A stretch of 64,000 nucleotides of DNA from JALOLG01 sp963722415 (GCA_963722415.1 CAVRNI010000033.1:62001-126000), one strand, 5' to 3'; shown: positions 1 to 9,143, counted from the first letter of the stretch. Notes: generated from the sequence alone by a model not told the origin. Numbers and translations: made by a program.

Positions 1-1406
1 GCCGGTGCCTTGGTCGGCTCACAGCCAGGCATATCTGGCCGATTTTGGTGACCAAGCCGGGAAATCAGGTTCGGGACTGTCCGGAAGCGCGTGATCTTGT
101 CCTCGCCGATCCGGGCGCGCTTCTCGGGATCGTCGATGCCGAGCCCTTCGCTCGGGGCGAGGCACAGCACCCCGATCTTGCCTTCTGCCTCGTTGCGGTG
201 CACCAACCTGGCGGCCGCGCCGACCTGGGTGAGCGGGAAGACGTTCGACAGCAGCGGCTGGATCCGGCCCTGATCGAGCAGGCGGTTCGCCGCCCACGCC
301 TCGGAGTAGTTGGCGAAGTGCGACGCGATCAACCGCTTCAACTTCATCCAGAAATGACGGTTGTCGAACTCGACCATGTAGCCCGATGTCGCCGCGCACG
401 TCACGACGGTGCCGCCGCGCTTGACGGCGAAGATCGACGCACCCATCGTCGACCGGCCGGGATGCTCGAACACGATGTCGGGGTCCTCACCGACCAGCGC
501 GCGGATCTGCTTGCCGAAGCGACGCCACTCCGACTCGTCTTGCGTGTGGTCGTCGGACCAGAAGCGATAGTTCTCCGCGGCGCGGTCGATGACGGCCTCG
601 CAGCCCATCTCGTTCAACAGCGCGGCCCGCTCCGGTGACGAGACGACACCGATCGGTGTGCCGCCGCCGTTCAGCACGTACTGGATCGCGTACCCGCCGA
701 TGCCACCGGTCGCGCCCCACACCAGCACCGTGTCGCCCTGCTTCATCCGCGCGCCGTTGCGCGACACCAGCATCCGGTAGGACGTCGAGTTGCACAGCGC
801 GTTGACGGCCGCCTCCTCCCACGTCAGGTGGGCCGGCTTGGGCATCAGTTGGTTGGCCTTGACCACCGAGAGGTCGGCGAGCCCGCCGAAGTTGGTCTCG
901 AACCCCCAGATCCGCTGGTTGGCGGCGAGCATCGAGTCGTCGTGCGCCGACGGATCCTGGTCGTCGACGTAGTTGCAGTGCACCGTCACCTTGTCGCCGG
1001 GCTTCCAGTTGCGAACGGCAGATCCGACCCGGAGCACGACACCGGACGCGTCGGAGCCGATCACGTGGTAGGGCAGCGCGTGGCGGGCTGCCCATTCGGA
1101 CTCGCGGCCGAGCCGATCGAGGAACCCGAACGTCGGGAGCGGCTCGAAGATCGACGTCCAGACCGTGTTGAAGTTGATGCTCGACGCCATCACCGCGAGG
1201 TACACCTCGTCGGGTGCCAGCGCCGGCGTGGCGACGTCGTCGACGTGAAGGCTCTTGGTCGGCTCCTTGTCGGCCGACGCCACACCTTCGAACATGCCGA
1301 CGTCGTCGCGGAGCACGAACGCCGCCCGGTACGACTCGGGGATCGGCAGGTTTGCCAGCTCGTCGCCGGACGCGCCGGCCTGGATGGCGTCGAGCACGTG
1401 TTGCAT
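1..1406 (-). CDS. ccr: Crotonyl-CoA carboxylase/reductase (3' end beyond or at window edge)
   Basis: Reductive carboxylation of crotonyl-CoA to ethylmalonyl-CoA, the key step of the ethylmalonyl-CoA pathway; also a source of extender units. The reading frame starts at an ATG (1404-1406) and shows the family hallmarks: a GroES-like N-terminal domain, the segment YHVIGSDASG, the HCNYVDDQDPSAHDDS region, WGFETNFGGLA, the NADPH-binding WGATGGIGGYA and FEHPGRSTMGAS. About 447 residues are readable to the expected C-terminus (EDKITRFR), but no in-frame stop follows and the frame runs through a repeat at 36-53 to the edge. A TGA at 65-67 lies one frame off, so a late indel may hide the true stop. 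It is oriented like the ABC pair upstream but separated from it. Confidence 0.9.
   Translation of the reverse strand, partial: MQHVLDAIQAGASGDELANLPIPESYRAAFVLRDDVGMFEGVASADKEPTKSLHVDDVATPALAPDEVYLAVMASSINFNTVWTSIFEPLPTFGFLDRLGRESEWAARHALPYHVIGSDASGVVLRVGSAVRNWKPGDKVTVHCNYVDDQDPSAHDDSMLAANQRIWGFETNFGGLADLSVVKANQLMPKPAHLTWEEAAVNALCNSTSYRMLVSRNGARMKQGDTVLVWGATGGIGGYAIQYVLNGGGTPIGVVSSPERAALLNEMGCEAVIDRAAENYRFWSDDHTQDESEWRRFGKQIRALVGEDPDIVFEHPGRSTMGASIFAVKRGGTVVTCAATSGYMVEFDNRHFWMKLKRLIASHFANYSEAWAANRLLDQGRIQPLLSNVFPLTQVGAAARLVHRNEAEGKIGVLCLAPSEGLGIDDPEKRARIGEDKITRFRTVPNLISRLGHQNRPDMPGCEPTKAP
9..56. repeat. Intergenic repeat with TGGCCGATTTTGGTGACC core, copy 1
   Basis: The 18-mer at 36-53 recurs exactly at 16870-16887. 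Here CTTGGTC (9-15) can pair with GACCAAG (50-56), so the core forms one side of a hairpin. Lies at the 3' end of ccr. Probably a dispersed terminator-like repeat; function inferred only. Confidence 0.5.
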
Positions 1407-1448
1407 GCCGCCAGCCTACTGATCGAAGTTACCCGCTGGTAAGTGGGG

Positions 1449-3257
1449 TCACCGATAGGCGGCGGCCTGGATGCCGTACAGCTCGGCGTAGTGGCCGCGG
1501 CGCCTCATCAGCTCGTCGTGTGACCCGATCTCGATGACCCGCGACCCCTCGATGACGACGATCAGGTCGGCCATCCGCACCGTCGAGAAGCGGTGCGAGA
1601 CGAGGATCGTGATCCCGCCGTTGCCGTCGCCGTCGTCGCCGGGATCTCGGCGCGCCGACGTGGCGTAGCGCTCGAACAGCGCATGTTCGGTTTCGGCGTC
1701 GAGCGCCGATGTCGGCTCGTCGAGCACCAGAACGAGCGGGTCGGTCCGCATGAACCCCCGGGCGAGCGCCAGCTTCTGCCACTGCCCGTACGAGACCTCG
1801 ACCCCCGCGTCCCATGTCGGTCCGAGCTGCGTGTCGAGCCCGTGGGCGAGCCGGTCGATCACGTCGTCGGCGCCCGCCCGGGCGACCGCATCGGACACCG
1901 CCGGCCGCTCGTCCATCCGCGGCTCGTCGCCCAACCCGACCGTCGTCATGGCCTGGAACTCGAAGCGGAAGAAGTCCTGGAACGCTCCGGCCACCCGCTC
2001 GCGCCACTGCTGCGACGAGATCTGGGCGAGATCGACGTCGTCGACGAAGATCGCCCCCGATGTCGGTGCGTACATCCGGCACAACAGCTTGACCAGTGTC
2101 GTCTTGCCGGCTCCGTTCTCGCCGACGATCGCGACGACCACGCCGGCCGGGAGCTCGATCGACACGTCGTCGAGAACGAGCCGATCGGTGCCGGGGTACT
2201 TGAACGACACGTGGTCGAACCGCACGCTCCGCTCGATGCGATCGGGAGCCGGAAGCTGGGCGTCCTCGTCGATCGCCGCCGCGTAGTCCTCGAGCCACGC
2301 CAGCCGCCGCGACGCATCGAGCCAGATCCCGCGCAGGAAACCGATCTCGCCCACGGCCGCCGCGACGTACTGCGACAGCTGGCTGCCGGCCGCGACGACG
2401 AGCAGCACCGAGCCGGCCGACGCGTCGAGCACGCTCGCCACGTACACGATCGCCGCCACGTAGGCGACACCGAACACGGACCACGCCGCGGCGTGGACGA
2501 GTGCGGTGGTCGTGCGCGCCGCGGCCACCGGCGTGTACCAGTCGCGCCAGGCCTCCCCGCGCTGCTCGATCAACTTCGGACCGAGCCCTGCGAGGCGGAC
2601 CTCCTTCGAGGCCGGCGCGGTCGTGCCGAGGACGAAGTAGTGACGCGCCAGTCGGTCGCGAGCGGCGACGCTCTCCTCGACGCTCCGCTCGACCGCCGGC
2701 CGCCACGTTGCGGTGAGGACCGTCGGGGCCGCGAACACGATGAGTAGCCCGAGCACCGGGTCGATGGTCATCAGCAGCACGAGCGTCACCACCAGGCGGA
2801 CCAGCCATCCGACTGTCGTGAACAGCGACAGGAACATGTGGTCGAGCGCGAACACGTGGTCGCGCAGCATCGCGAGCCGGTCGAGGTATTCCGGACGCTC
2901 GTGGTGCTCGATCGTGGCGACCGACGCCTGGAGCCTCGCGACGTGCGATTCGAGAGCGATGCTGACGCGGTCGCGGAAGCGCCGTTGCACGCGCCCGAAC
3001 ACGACACCCAAGTACCACGTGAGAACGGTCGACACGGCGAGTCCGCCAGCAGCCCACCACACAACTGACTGGTCGCCGTCGATCACACCGTCGGCGAGGA
3101 GCATCAGCCACAGCGCGATCAAGGCGGCGGGGAGGGCGGTGAACAACATCATCGCCAACGACGCCGCCAGGAGGCGCGGTTCGGCCCGGTGGCCCAGCCG
3201 GATCGTGCGCCACATCGACTGCAGCGCGGGCGGCATGTCGTCAGGCGAGCGTTTCAT
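1449..3257 (-). CDS. ABC exporter, fused permease/ATPase, second half of a heterodimer
   Basis: 602-residue half-transporter: about six membrane segments in residues 20-320, then a nucleotide-binding domain. Walker A is GENGAGKTTL, Walker B ends LVLDEPTSALD and the H-loop is LVSHRFSTVRMAD. The signature motif reads VSYGQWQKLALARG instead of LSGGQ, i.e. degenerate, as is common in one half of asymmetric exporters. Its ATG overlaps the end of the upstream half-transporter by 17 bp, so the two are almost certainly co-translated and form a heterodimer. Substrate unknown; lipid, peptide or drug export are all possible. Confidence 0.88.
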   Translation of the reverse strand: MKRSPDDMPPALQSMWRTIRLGHRAEPRLLAASLAMMLFTALPAALIALWLMLLADGVIDGDQSVVWWAAGGLAVSTVLTWYLGVVFGRVQRRFRDRVSIALESHVARLQASVATIEHHERPEYLDRLAMLRDHVFALDHMFLSLFTTVGWLVRLVVTLVLLMTIDPVLGLLIVFAAPTVLTATWRPAVERSVEESVAARDRLARHYFVLGTTAPASKEVRLAGLGPKLIEQRGEAWRDWYTPVAAARTTTALVHAAAWSVFGVAYVAAIVYVASVLDASAGSVLLVVAAGSQLSQYVAAAVGEIGFLRGIWLDASRRLAWLEDYAAAIDEDAQLPAPDRIERSVRFDHVSFKYPGTDRLVLDDVSIELPAGVVVAIVGENGAGKTTLVKLLCRMYAPTSGAIFVDDVDLAQISSQQWRERVAGAFQDFFRFEFQAMTTVGLGDEPRMDERPAVSDAVARAGADDVIDRLAHGLDTQLGPTWDAGVEVSYGQWQKLALARGFMRTDPLVLVLDEPTSALDAETEHALFERYATSARRDPGDDGDGNGGITILVSHRFSTVRMADLIVVIEGSRVIEIGSHDELMRRRGHYAELYGIQAAAYR

Positions 3258-5049
3258 ACGCCACCTCCTCGCCGCGTTCGTCGAGCTCGACGAACCTGGA
3301 TGCCTGCAGCTCGAACATCGTCCTGTACCGGCCGTCGAGCGCCATCAGCTCGTCGTGCGTGCCGAGCTCGATCACCCGGCCGTGCTCGAGGACGCAGATC
3401 CGATCAGCGTGGCGGACCGTCGAGAAACGGTGGGAGATCAGGATCGTCGTGCAGTGACGGGTGGCGGCGAGCAGCCGCTCGAAGATCTCGGCTTCGCCAC
3501 GCACGTCGAGCTGCGCGGTGGGCTCGTCGAGCAGCACCACACCAGCGCCGAGCCGCACGCCGCACAACGCCCTGGCCAGCGCGACGCGCTGCCACTGACC
3601 TCCCGACAGGTCGGTGCCGCCCTCGTACCGGCGGGCCAGGATCGTGTCGAGGTGGGCGAGCTCGTCCGCGCCGGCGTCGACGAGCGCGGCCAGAACGTCA
3701 CCGTCGTCGGCGTCGCCACGCGGCGCGACGTTCTTGCGCAACGTCGTCTCGTAACGGACGAAATCCTGGAACACGGCCGTGACCCGCGACCGCCACGCGT
3801 CGAGATCGAAGTCGCGCAGGTCGATGCCGTCGATCTCGATCGTCCCCTCGACCGGGTCGTACAGCCGGCACAGCAGCTTCGCCAAGGTCGTCTTGCCGGC
3901 TCCGTTCTGGCCGACGATCGCCAGCGAGCCGCCGGCGGGGATGGTGAGGTCGAACCGCTCGAGCACGTTGGCACTCGTGTCGGGATAGGCGAACGTGACG
4001 TCTCGGAAGTGGACGTGGGCAGCCGGGAGCCCGGCGGCGGATCGTGTGCCGTTCGTCAGCGCGCCGACAGGGGCCATCGCGCCCCGGAGCCGGGCCACCG
4101 CGGCGGCGGGTGCGGCCGCCCCGTCGAGCGCCCAGCTGAGACCGCCGAACGCGATCGCGCTCGTGCCGATCGCGGTCTGCACGTAGACGACGACTGCCTC
4201 CAGGTCGAGGCGGCCGTCGACCGCGCCGTCGGCGAGTTGCCAGAAGACCAGCGCGTTGGCGGCCATCACGATCGCGAGACAACCGAGTACTGGACGCTCG
4301 CGCAGCCGCGTGGCCCGCCATTGGAGCTCGTACAGTCGTCGCCGCCGGTCGACGAACCGGTCGACGACCCAGTCGGCGAGCCCGAACAGCCGTACCTCCT
4401 TGGCGGCCGGCGCATCGACGGCGAGGCGGTAGGCGTAGTCGGCATGGCGTTGCGCGTCGCGGACCTCGTTCGTGTTGCGGTCGCGCCAGACCGCGCTCTC
4501 GCGCAACATCCAATGGGTCGAACCCCACCCGACGACGAGGACGATCGGCGCCCACCACGCGAACCCGAACAGCACGAGCGCCGCGGCGAGTCCGCTGACG
4601 AGCTGGACGAGGCCGCTGGCGATGAAGTCCATCGAGATGCTGAGCGGCGGTCCCGTGATGCCGAGATCGAAGTCGCGCGCCATCGTGAGGTCGTTGATCA
4701 GGTCCGTCCGTTCGAGGTGGGCGACGCCCGGCGGCTCGATACAGGCGACCATCAACTGCTCGTTCAACCAGTTCGACGTGCGGCTCCCCAGGTTCATGCC
4801 GAGCGCGAAGTGCACAGGGGTGAGGACCTGGAAAGCGATGAACACCACGCCGACGAACACGAGCGGGATCGTCAGCGAGTCGTCGCGATTGACGGCGCCG
4901 ACGAGCGAGCCGGTCGCGAGGGCGAGCAGCGGCAGCATCACACCGCGCAGCACGAGCACCAGCCACCACGTCACCGACAGCGCTGGCGCGGCCCGGTGCG
5001 CGGCGCTGAAGAACGCCCACTCCTGTCGAGCCTTCAGTCGTGTGATCAA
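3241..5049 (-). CDS. ABC exporter, fused permease/ATPase, first half of a heterodimer
   Basis: 602-residue half-transporter with N-terminal membrane domain and C-terminal ATPase. Walker A GQNGAGKTTL, canonical signature LSGGQWQRVALARAL, Walker B VVLLDEPTAQLD and H-loop LISHRFSTVRHAD are all intact, so this half carries a canonical signature while its partner does not. The start is taken as TTG at 5049, because an in-frame stop lies at 5071-5073 and no ATG or GTG lies between them; a later internal start cannot be excluded. First gene of a two-gene operon with the 1449-3257 gene. Confidence 0.87.
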   Translation of the reverse strand: MITRLKARQEWAFFSAAHRAAPALSVTWWLVLVLRGVMLPLLALATGSLVGAVNRDDSLTIPLVFVGVVFIAFQVLTPVHFALGMNLGSRTSNWLNEQLMVACIEPPGVAHLERTDLINDLTMARDFDLGITGPPLSISMDFIASGLVQLVSGLAAALVLFGFAWWAPIVLVVGWGSTHWMLRESAVWRDRNTNEVRDAQRHADYAYRLAVDAPAAKEVRLFGLADWVVDRFVDRRRRLYELQWRATRLRERPVLGCLAIVMAANALVFWQLADGAVDGRLDLEAVVVYVQTAIGTSAIAFGGLSWALDGAAAPAAAVARLRGAMAPVGALTNGTRSAAGLPAAHVHFRDVTFAYPDTSANVLERFDLTIPAGGSLAIVGQNGAGKTTLAKLLCRLYDPVEGTIEIDGIDLRDFDLDAWRSRVTAVFQDFVRYETTLRKNVAPRGDADDGDVLAALVDAGADELAHLDTILARRYEGGTDLSGGQWQRVALARALCGVRLGAGVVLLDEPTAQLDVRGEAEIFERLLAATRHCTTILISHRFSTVRHADRICVLEHGRVIELGTHDELMALDGRYRTMFELQASRFVELDERGEEVAYETLA

Positions 5050-5159
5050 CGTGCGGATCCGTCGTCGGAATCAAAGAGTCACCCCGAGTACATCCTGAGG
5101 AATCATCGTCGCAGACGACCGGACTCCGACGGGCGGTGGGTTGGGTCTCTACCGAGGGC

Positions 5160-5165
5160 TAGCGT
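5160..5165 (+). promoter_or_regulatory. Leaderless-type -10 hexamer TAGCGT of the thiolase gene
   Basis: TAGCGT ends 6 nt before the ATG at 5172, so transcription would begin at or next to the start codon. No ribosome-binding site is seen. One of a recurrent set in this window. Confidence 0.6.
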
Positions 5166-5171
5166 TCGCGT

Positions 5172-6353
5172 ATGGCAGGTTCGATCATCGTTTCCGGCGC
5201 CCGCACTCCCATCGGGAAGATGAGCGGCGCCCTCGCTTCACTCTCCGCGGCTGATCTCGGCGGAATCGCGATCGCCGAGGCGCTCGCCAGGGCCGGGGTC
5301 GCGCCCGATGAGGTCGATCACGTGATCATCGGGCAGGTGTTGATGGCCGGCCAGGGCCAGGTGCCGTCGCGGCAGGCAGCCGTGAAGGCCGGGATCCCGA
5401 TGAGCGTTCCGTCGGTCAACGTCAACAAGGTGTGCCTGTCGGGGATGAACGCCATCTACCTCGCCGATCAGATGATCGCGTCCGGCGAGGCCGACATCGT
5501 CGTCGCCGGCGGGATGGAGTCGATGACGAACGCGCCCTACCTCGCCGAAGGTGCGCGGGGCGGCTTTCGCTACGGCAACGTCGAGCTCGCCGACGCGATC
5601 ATCAAGGACGGGCTGTGGTGCGCGTTCGACGCCTGCCTGATGGGGCTCGGCACCGATCGCTACACGGGTGACTCGATCACCCGCGACGAGCAGGACGAGT
5701 TCGCCGCTCGATCCCACGAGCGTGCCGCCAACGCCATCAAGGACGGGCGCTTCGCGGCCGAGATCGTCACCGTGCCGGTTCCGCAGCGCAAGGGCGACCC
5801 GATCCTCGTCGAGCACGACGAAGGTGTACGGCCCGGAACGACGGTCGAGAGCCTCGGTGCCCTGCGGCCGGCGTTCGACAAGAACGGGACGGTCACGGCC
5901 GGGAACGCGTCGCAGCTGAGCGACGGCGCGAGCGCGGTCGTGGTGATGTCGCGTGCCGCGGCGGACGCCCGCGGTGTGGCACCGCTCGGCGAGTTCGTCG
6001 GCTACGGCATGGTCGCCGGCCCGGACAGTGCGTCGCTGTTGCACCAGCCGAGCGGAGCGATCAACCGCGCGCTCGATCGGGCCGGGCTGGCACTCGCCGA
6101 TGTCGACCTCTTCGAGATCAACGAGGCGTTTGCCGCGGTCGGAATCGCCTCGGCGCGCGAGCTCGGCCTCGGTGACGACGTCGTCAACGTCAACGGTGGG
6201 GCGATCGCCCTCGGCCATCCGATCGGGATGAGCGGGAACCGCCTGGCACTGACGCTCTTGCACGAGCTGAAGCGCCGTGGTGGCGGGCTCGGCGCGGCGG
6301 CGCTGTGCGGCGGGGGTGGGCAAGGAGACGCCCTCCTGCTTCGCGCATTCTGA
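5172..6353 (+). CDS. Acetyl-CoA C-acyltransferase (thiolase)
   Basis: 393 residues, the normal length for a biosynthetic or degradative thiolase II. It condenses or cleaves acyl-CoA and acetyl-CoA through a cysteine thioester. The nucleophile is Cys88 in VNVNKVCLSGMNAI; the second active-site blocks are NEAFA, GGAIALGHPIG (catalytic His) and ALCGGGGQGDA (catalytic Cys near residue 378). Best guess is acetoacetyl-CoA thiolase, which would feed crotonyl-CoA production for the nearby ccr. Preceded by a leaderless-type -10. No PHA synthase or reductase is next to it, so a role in polymer synthesis is unsupported. Confidence 0.9.
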   Translation: MAGSIIVSGARTPIGKMSGALASLSAADLGGIAIAEALARAGVAPDEVDHVIIGQVLMAGQGQVPSRQAAVKAGIPMSVPSVNVNKVCLSGMNAIYLADQMIASGEADIVVAGGMESMTNAPYLAEGARGGFRYGNVELADAIIKDGLWCAFDACLMGLGTDRYTGDSITRDEQDEFAARSHERAANAIKDGRFAAEIVTVPVPQRKGDPILVEHDEGVRPGTTVESLGALRPAFDKNGTVTAGNASQLSDGASAVVVMSRAAADARGVAPLGEFVGYGMVAGPDSASLLHQPSGAINRALDRAGLALADVDLFEINEAFAAVGIASARELGLGDDVVNVNGGAIALGHPIGMSGNRLALTLLHELKRRGGGLGAAALCGGGGQGDALLLRAF

Positions 6354-6412
6354 GGTTTGTCCAGCACAAACCGTGTTATATCGTTGTTTTTCGCTCTGTA
6401 GGTTGCGAACGC

Positions 6413-6441
6413 TTGACAGCGATCCGTATCATTCGTAATCT
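6413..6441 (+). promoter_or_regulatory. Consensus sigma-70-type promoter in the thiolase-recR gap
   Basis: TTGACA at 6413-6418 and TAATCT at 6436-6441, separated by exactly 17 nt: the best promoter in the window. It points into an intergenic region with no protein gene on that strand, so its product is likely a small RNA. Confidence 0.65.
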
Positions 6442-6447
6442 AATCGC

Positions 6448-6607
6448 AACAACTGAAATCTGCTGGTGTTCCCCTCCGAAACCCCCTGAGGACACCGGCA
6501 AACAGTCTGGGGCACCATCAAATCGAGTTGGCCCGTCCGCCCGCTACCAACTCGCCGAGATGGTGCCCCAGCCGCGTCCCGGCACAGATTCACACGCCGT
6601 GTGAATC
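6448..6607 (+). ncRNA. Candidate structured small RNA with C-rich loops
   Basis: Downstream of the promoter lie three hairpins in a row. Hairpin 1 pairs roughly 6462-6471 with 6489-6498 around a C-rich loop. Hairpin 2 is strong: CTGGGGCACCATC (6507-6519) with GATGGTGCCCCAG (6559-6571), enclosing a second helix CGAGTTGG (6524-6531) with CCAACTCG (6547-6554) and again a C-rich apical loop. Hairpin 3 is GATTCACACG (6587-6596) with CGTGTGAATC (6598-6607), a possible terminator without a U tract. The region is less GC-rich than its neighbours. Two C-rich-loop hairpins recall actinobacterial 6C RNA, but I cannot confirm a match. It could instead be a bidirectional terminator for thiolase and recR. 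Confidence 0.45.
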
Positions 6608-6648
6608 GGGAGCGAGGCTTCACGCCCCGGTTCAGAGTCCCGAATGGC

Positions 6649-7260
6649 TCAGCCTTCGAGGATCCGGCGACCTTCGATGGCACGGCCCAGCGTCAGCTCG
6701 TCGGCGTATTCGAGATCGCCACCGACGGGCAGTCCGCTGGCGATCCGCGTGACCCGCACGCCGATCGGCTTGAGCAGCCGGGCGAGGTACATCGCCGTCA
6801 CCTCACCCTCCGTGTTGGGGTTGGTGCACACGATGACCTCCTCGATCTGCTCCGGGCCGAGGCGCGTCAGCAGCTCGCGGATCTTCAACTGATCGGGGCC
6901 GATGCCCTCGAGCGGGCTCATCGCGCCGAGCAGCACGTGGTAGCGCCCACGGAACTCGCCCGTCTTCTCGATGGCGACGATGTCGCGGGACTCCTCGACG
7001 ACGCACAGCACCGTGCCGTCGCGCCGGTCGTCGGCACAGATCGGACACAACGCGTCCTCGGCGACGTTGAAGCAACGGTCGCAGAAGCGCACCCTCTCCT
7101 TCGCGTCGCGAATCACGTGGGCCAACCGGTTGGCATCGTCGGCGGGCAGCTTCAACAGATGGAACGCGATCCGCTGGGCGGACTTCGGGCCGATGCCGGG
7201 CAGCTTGCCGAGCTCGTCGATCAGCGCCTGGACGGGCTGCGTGTACGTCGTCGATGCCAT
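6649..7260 (-). CDS. recR: Recombination mediator RecR
   Basis: 203 residues, full length. Acts with RecF/RecO to load RecA at single-strand gaps. Visible domains: helix-hairpin-helix near the N-terminus (KLPGIGPKSAQR), a four-cysteine zinc motif (Cys60, Cys63, Cys72, Cys75) and a Toprim domain beginning around residue 84 (GTVLCVVEE, then CTNPNTEGE). It follows dnaX by 30 nt in the same direction, the classic dnaX-recR arrangement, although the usual small YbaB gene between them is missing here. The 30-nt spacer contains a short tandem duplication of GTCGATCAGTGGC. Confidence 0.97.
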   Translation of the reverse strand: MASTTYTQPVQALIDELGKLPGIGPKSAQRIAFHLLKLPADDANRLAHVIRDAKERVRFCDRCFNVAEDALCPICADDRRDGTVLCVVEESRDIVAIEKTGEFRGRYHVLLGAMSPLEGIGPDQLKIRELLTRLGPEQIEEVIVCTNPNTEGEVTAMYLARLLKPIGVRVTRIASGLPVGGDLEYADELTLGRAIEGRRILEG

Positions 7261-7290
7261 GGTGATGCTCCGTCGATCAGTGGCTGTCGA

Positions 7291-9129
7291 TCAGTGGCCG
7301 TCGTCGGCGACGAGCTCGGATCCCGGGAACGCCTGTGCGAGCCGATCGATCGGCGTCAGCACTGCTTCGGGCGGTGCGTCGGTCAGCTCGTCGGGATCGA
7401 CCGGCTCGTCGTCGGTCGCAGCCGGCGCGACCGGCGCGGGGCGCGGGCGGACTCGTCGCGAGTCGGTTGTGACGCGTTCGACGCCAGCCGTCGACCCGGT
7501 CGATTTCGGGGAGGCGGCAGGCCTCGGTGACCCGGCGGCCGGCGTGGGAGCTGGGTGGTCGGGGTCGTCGACGGCGCCTTCGCCGATGACGATGGTGATC
7601 GGCGTTCCGACCGCTGCCGACAGCGCCGCCTCGACGTCGGCGCGGTGCTCGTCGCACTTCCTGCCGTGCGCCGCGTTGGGGACATTGAAATGCCACGTCG
7701 TGCCGTCGTGACCGCTGAACGACCCGGCCGAGTACAACGCCCGCACGATCGGCTTCATCCCGGCCTTGACGGTGGACTCCCACGCTTCGGGAACCGAGAT
7801 GCCGCTCGTGGCCGGGGTGTCGGAGCGCGCGGGAGCGGCCGTGTCGGCGGCCGTCGATCCGGCGGTGCTCGCCGAGGCCGGCGCTGCCGGCGCGGGCGTC
7901 GAAGGGGCCGTCGTGGCGGGTGCGGTCGTGGGACCCTTCGCCCGCCCGCCGAGCACCGCCCGTCCGGTGCCGGGATCGACGGGCGCCGGGCTTGCCGGAG
8001 CCTGGCCGCCGGCGGTCGCTCCACCGCCCGCCTTCACCGCCTGTTCGAGGCGTTCGAGCCGCGCCGTGAGCGCGCCGAGATCGCCGCCGGCGTCGGCGTG
8101 TGTGAGCTGTACCAGGGCGACTTCGACGAGGATGCGCGGGTCAGGCGCATGCCGCATGTCGACCAACGCCGAGCCCAACGTCTCGATCGCCCGCACCAGC
8201 GCCGCCGCGCCGAGCTGCTGCGACTGAGCCGCGACCTCGTCGACGCGATGCTGGGGGAGCTGCACCAACTCGGGCGCCATCAGCGAGAGGAACCCGTTGC
8301 GGAGATGACGGATCAACTCCTCGGTGAGCGTGCGGGGATCGCGGCCGAGGCCGATCGCGTGCGCCATGGCGGTGAGCACGCGTCCCGGATCGTGGTCGAT
8401 CATCGCCTGCACGAACTCGTCGAGGTCGATCACGTCGGAGACGTCGCCGCCCGTGGACACCATCAGTTCGAGCGCCGACAACGTGTCGCGCGCTGAACCG
8501 CCGCCCTGCGTGAGCACGGCGTCGATGGCGGCGTCGGTCAACTCGAGCCCGGCGTCGGCGGCGACCCACCGGACGTGCTCGGCGAGCGTGTCGGCCGAGA
8601 GGAGGTGGAACTGCAGGTGTTGGGTGCGGCTCCGGATCGTGTCGCTGATCCGCTGCGGGTCGGTCGTGGCGAGCACGAACACGACGTGTGGCGGCGGCTC
8701 CTCGAGCGTCTTCAGCAGCGCCGCTTCGGCGGCCCGCGACAGCATGTGGACCTCGTCGAGGATGTACACGCGATGCCGCCCGGGAGTGCCGAGCGCCGAC
8801 TTCTCGACGAGGTCACGGATCGCATCGACCCCGCTGTTGCTGGCGGCGTCGAGCTCGTGCACGTCGTAGCTGATGCCGCGCTCGACGGCCAGACACGACT
8901 CGCACTCGCAGCACGGCTCACCGTCGACCGGTCGCTCGCAGTTGAGCACCTTGGCGAGGATGCGCGCCGACGAGGTCTTGCCCGTGCCACGCGGCCCGGA
9001 GAACAGGTACGCCTGGCCTTCGCGGCCGCTCGCGACCGCGTCGCGAAGGGCGCGCACGACATGGTCCTGCCCCTTGAGCTCGCTGAAGCGACGTGGCCGG
9101 TAGCGGCGGTACAGCGACTGGGTGGCCAT
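7291..9129 (-). CDS. dnaX: DNA polymerase III subunit gamma/tau
   Basis: 612-residue clamp-loader ATPase. Walker A GPRGTGKT spans residues 45-52, the cysteine cluster that binds zinc lies at 64-79, and Walker B is LDEVHMLS. Residues from about 385 to 480 are an Ala/Pro/Thr-rich linker, followed by a C-terminal domain that fits tau. There is no A-rich slippery site, so a programmed gamma frameshift product is not expected. A -10-like TAGGCT (9138-9143, minus strand) ends 8 nt before the ATG. Operon with recR. Confidence 0.95.
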   Translation of the reverse strand: MATQSLYRRYRPRRFSELKGQDHVVRALRDAVASGREGQAYLFSGPRGTGKTSSARILAKVLNCERPVDGEPCCECESCLAVERGISYDVHELDAASNSGVDAIRDLVEKSALGTPGRHRVYILDEVHMLSRAAEAALLKTLEEPPPHVVFVLATTDPQRISDTIRSRTQHLQFHLLSADTLAEHVRWVAADAGLELTDAAIDAVLTQGGGSARDTLSALELMVSTGGDVSDVIDLDEFVQAMIDHDPGRVLTAMAHAIGLGRDPRTLTEELIRHLRNGFLSLMAPELVQLPQHRVDEVAAQSQQLGAAALVRAIETLGSALVDMRHAPDPRILVEVALVQLTHADAGGDLGALTARLERLEQAVKAGGGATAGGQAPASPAPVDPGTGRAVLGGRAKGPTTAPATTAPSTPAPAAPASASTAGSTAADTAAPARSDTPATSGISVPEAWESTVKAGMKPIVRALYSAGSFSGHDGTTWHFNVPNAAHGRKCDEHRADVEAALSAAVGTPITIVIGEGAVDDPDHPAPTPAAGSPRPAASPKSTGSTAGVERVTTDSRRVRPRPAPVAPAATDDEPVDPDELTDAPPEAVLTPIDRLAQAFPGSELVADDGH

Positions 9130-9137
9130 CGTGGCCG

Positions 9138-9143
9138 AGCCTA
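9138..9143 (-). promoter_or_regulatory. -10 hexamer TAGGCT upstream of dnaX
   Basis: Read on the minus strand, TAGGCT ends 8 nt before the dnaX ATG; leaderless or near-leaderless start inferred. Confidence 0.45.

Noticed and set aside
2713..5223. Very long open frame (836 codons) on the plus strand across the ABC exporter genes
   Set aside because: Antisense shadow of high-GC coding sequence: low-complexity Arg/His/Asp composition and no domain, while the minus strand shows full ABC motifs.
6448..6607. SRP (4.5S) RNA, which often neighbours dnaX-recR
   Set aside because: The conserved GGAAG-type apical loop and symmetric internal loop of SRP helix 8 are absent on both strands.
7291..9129. 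Programmed dnaX frameshift giving a short gamma subunit
   Set aside because: No A-rich slippery heptamer followed by a stem-loop was found in the gene.
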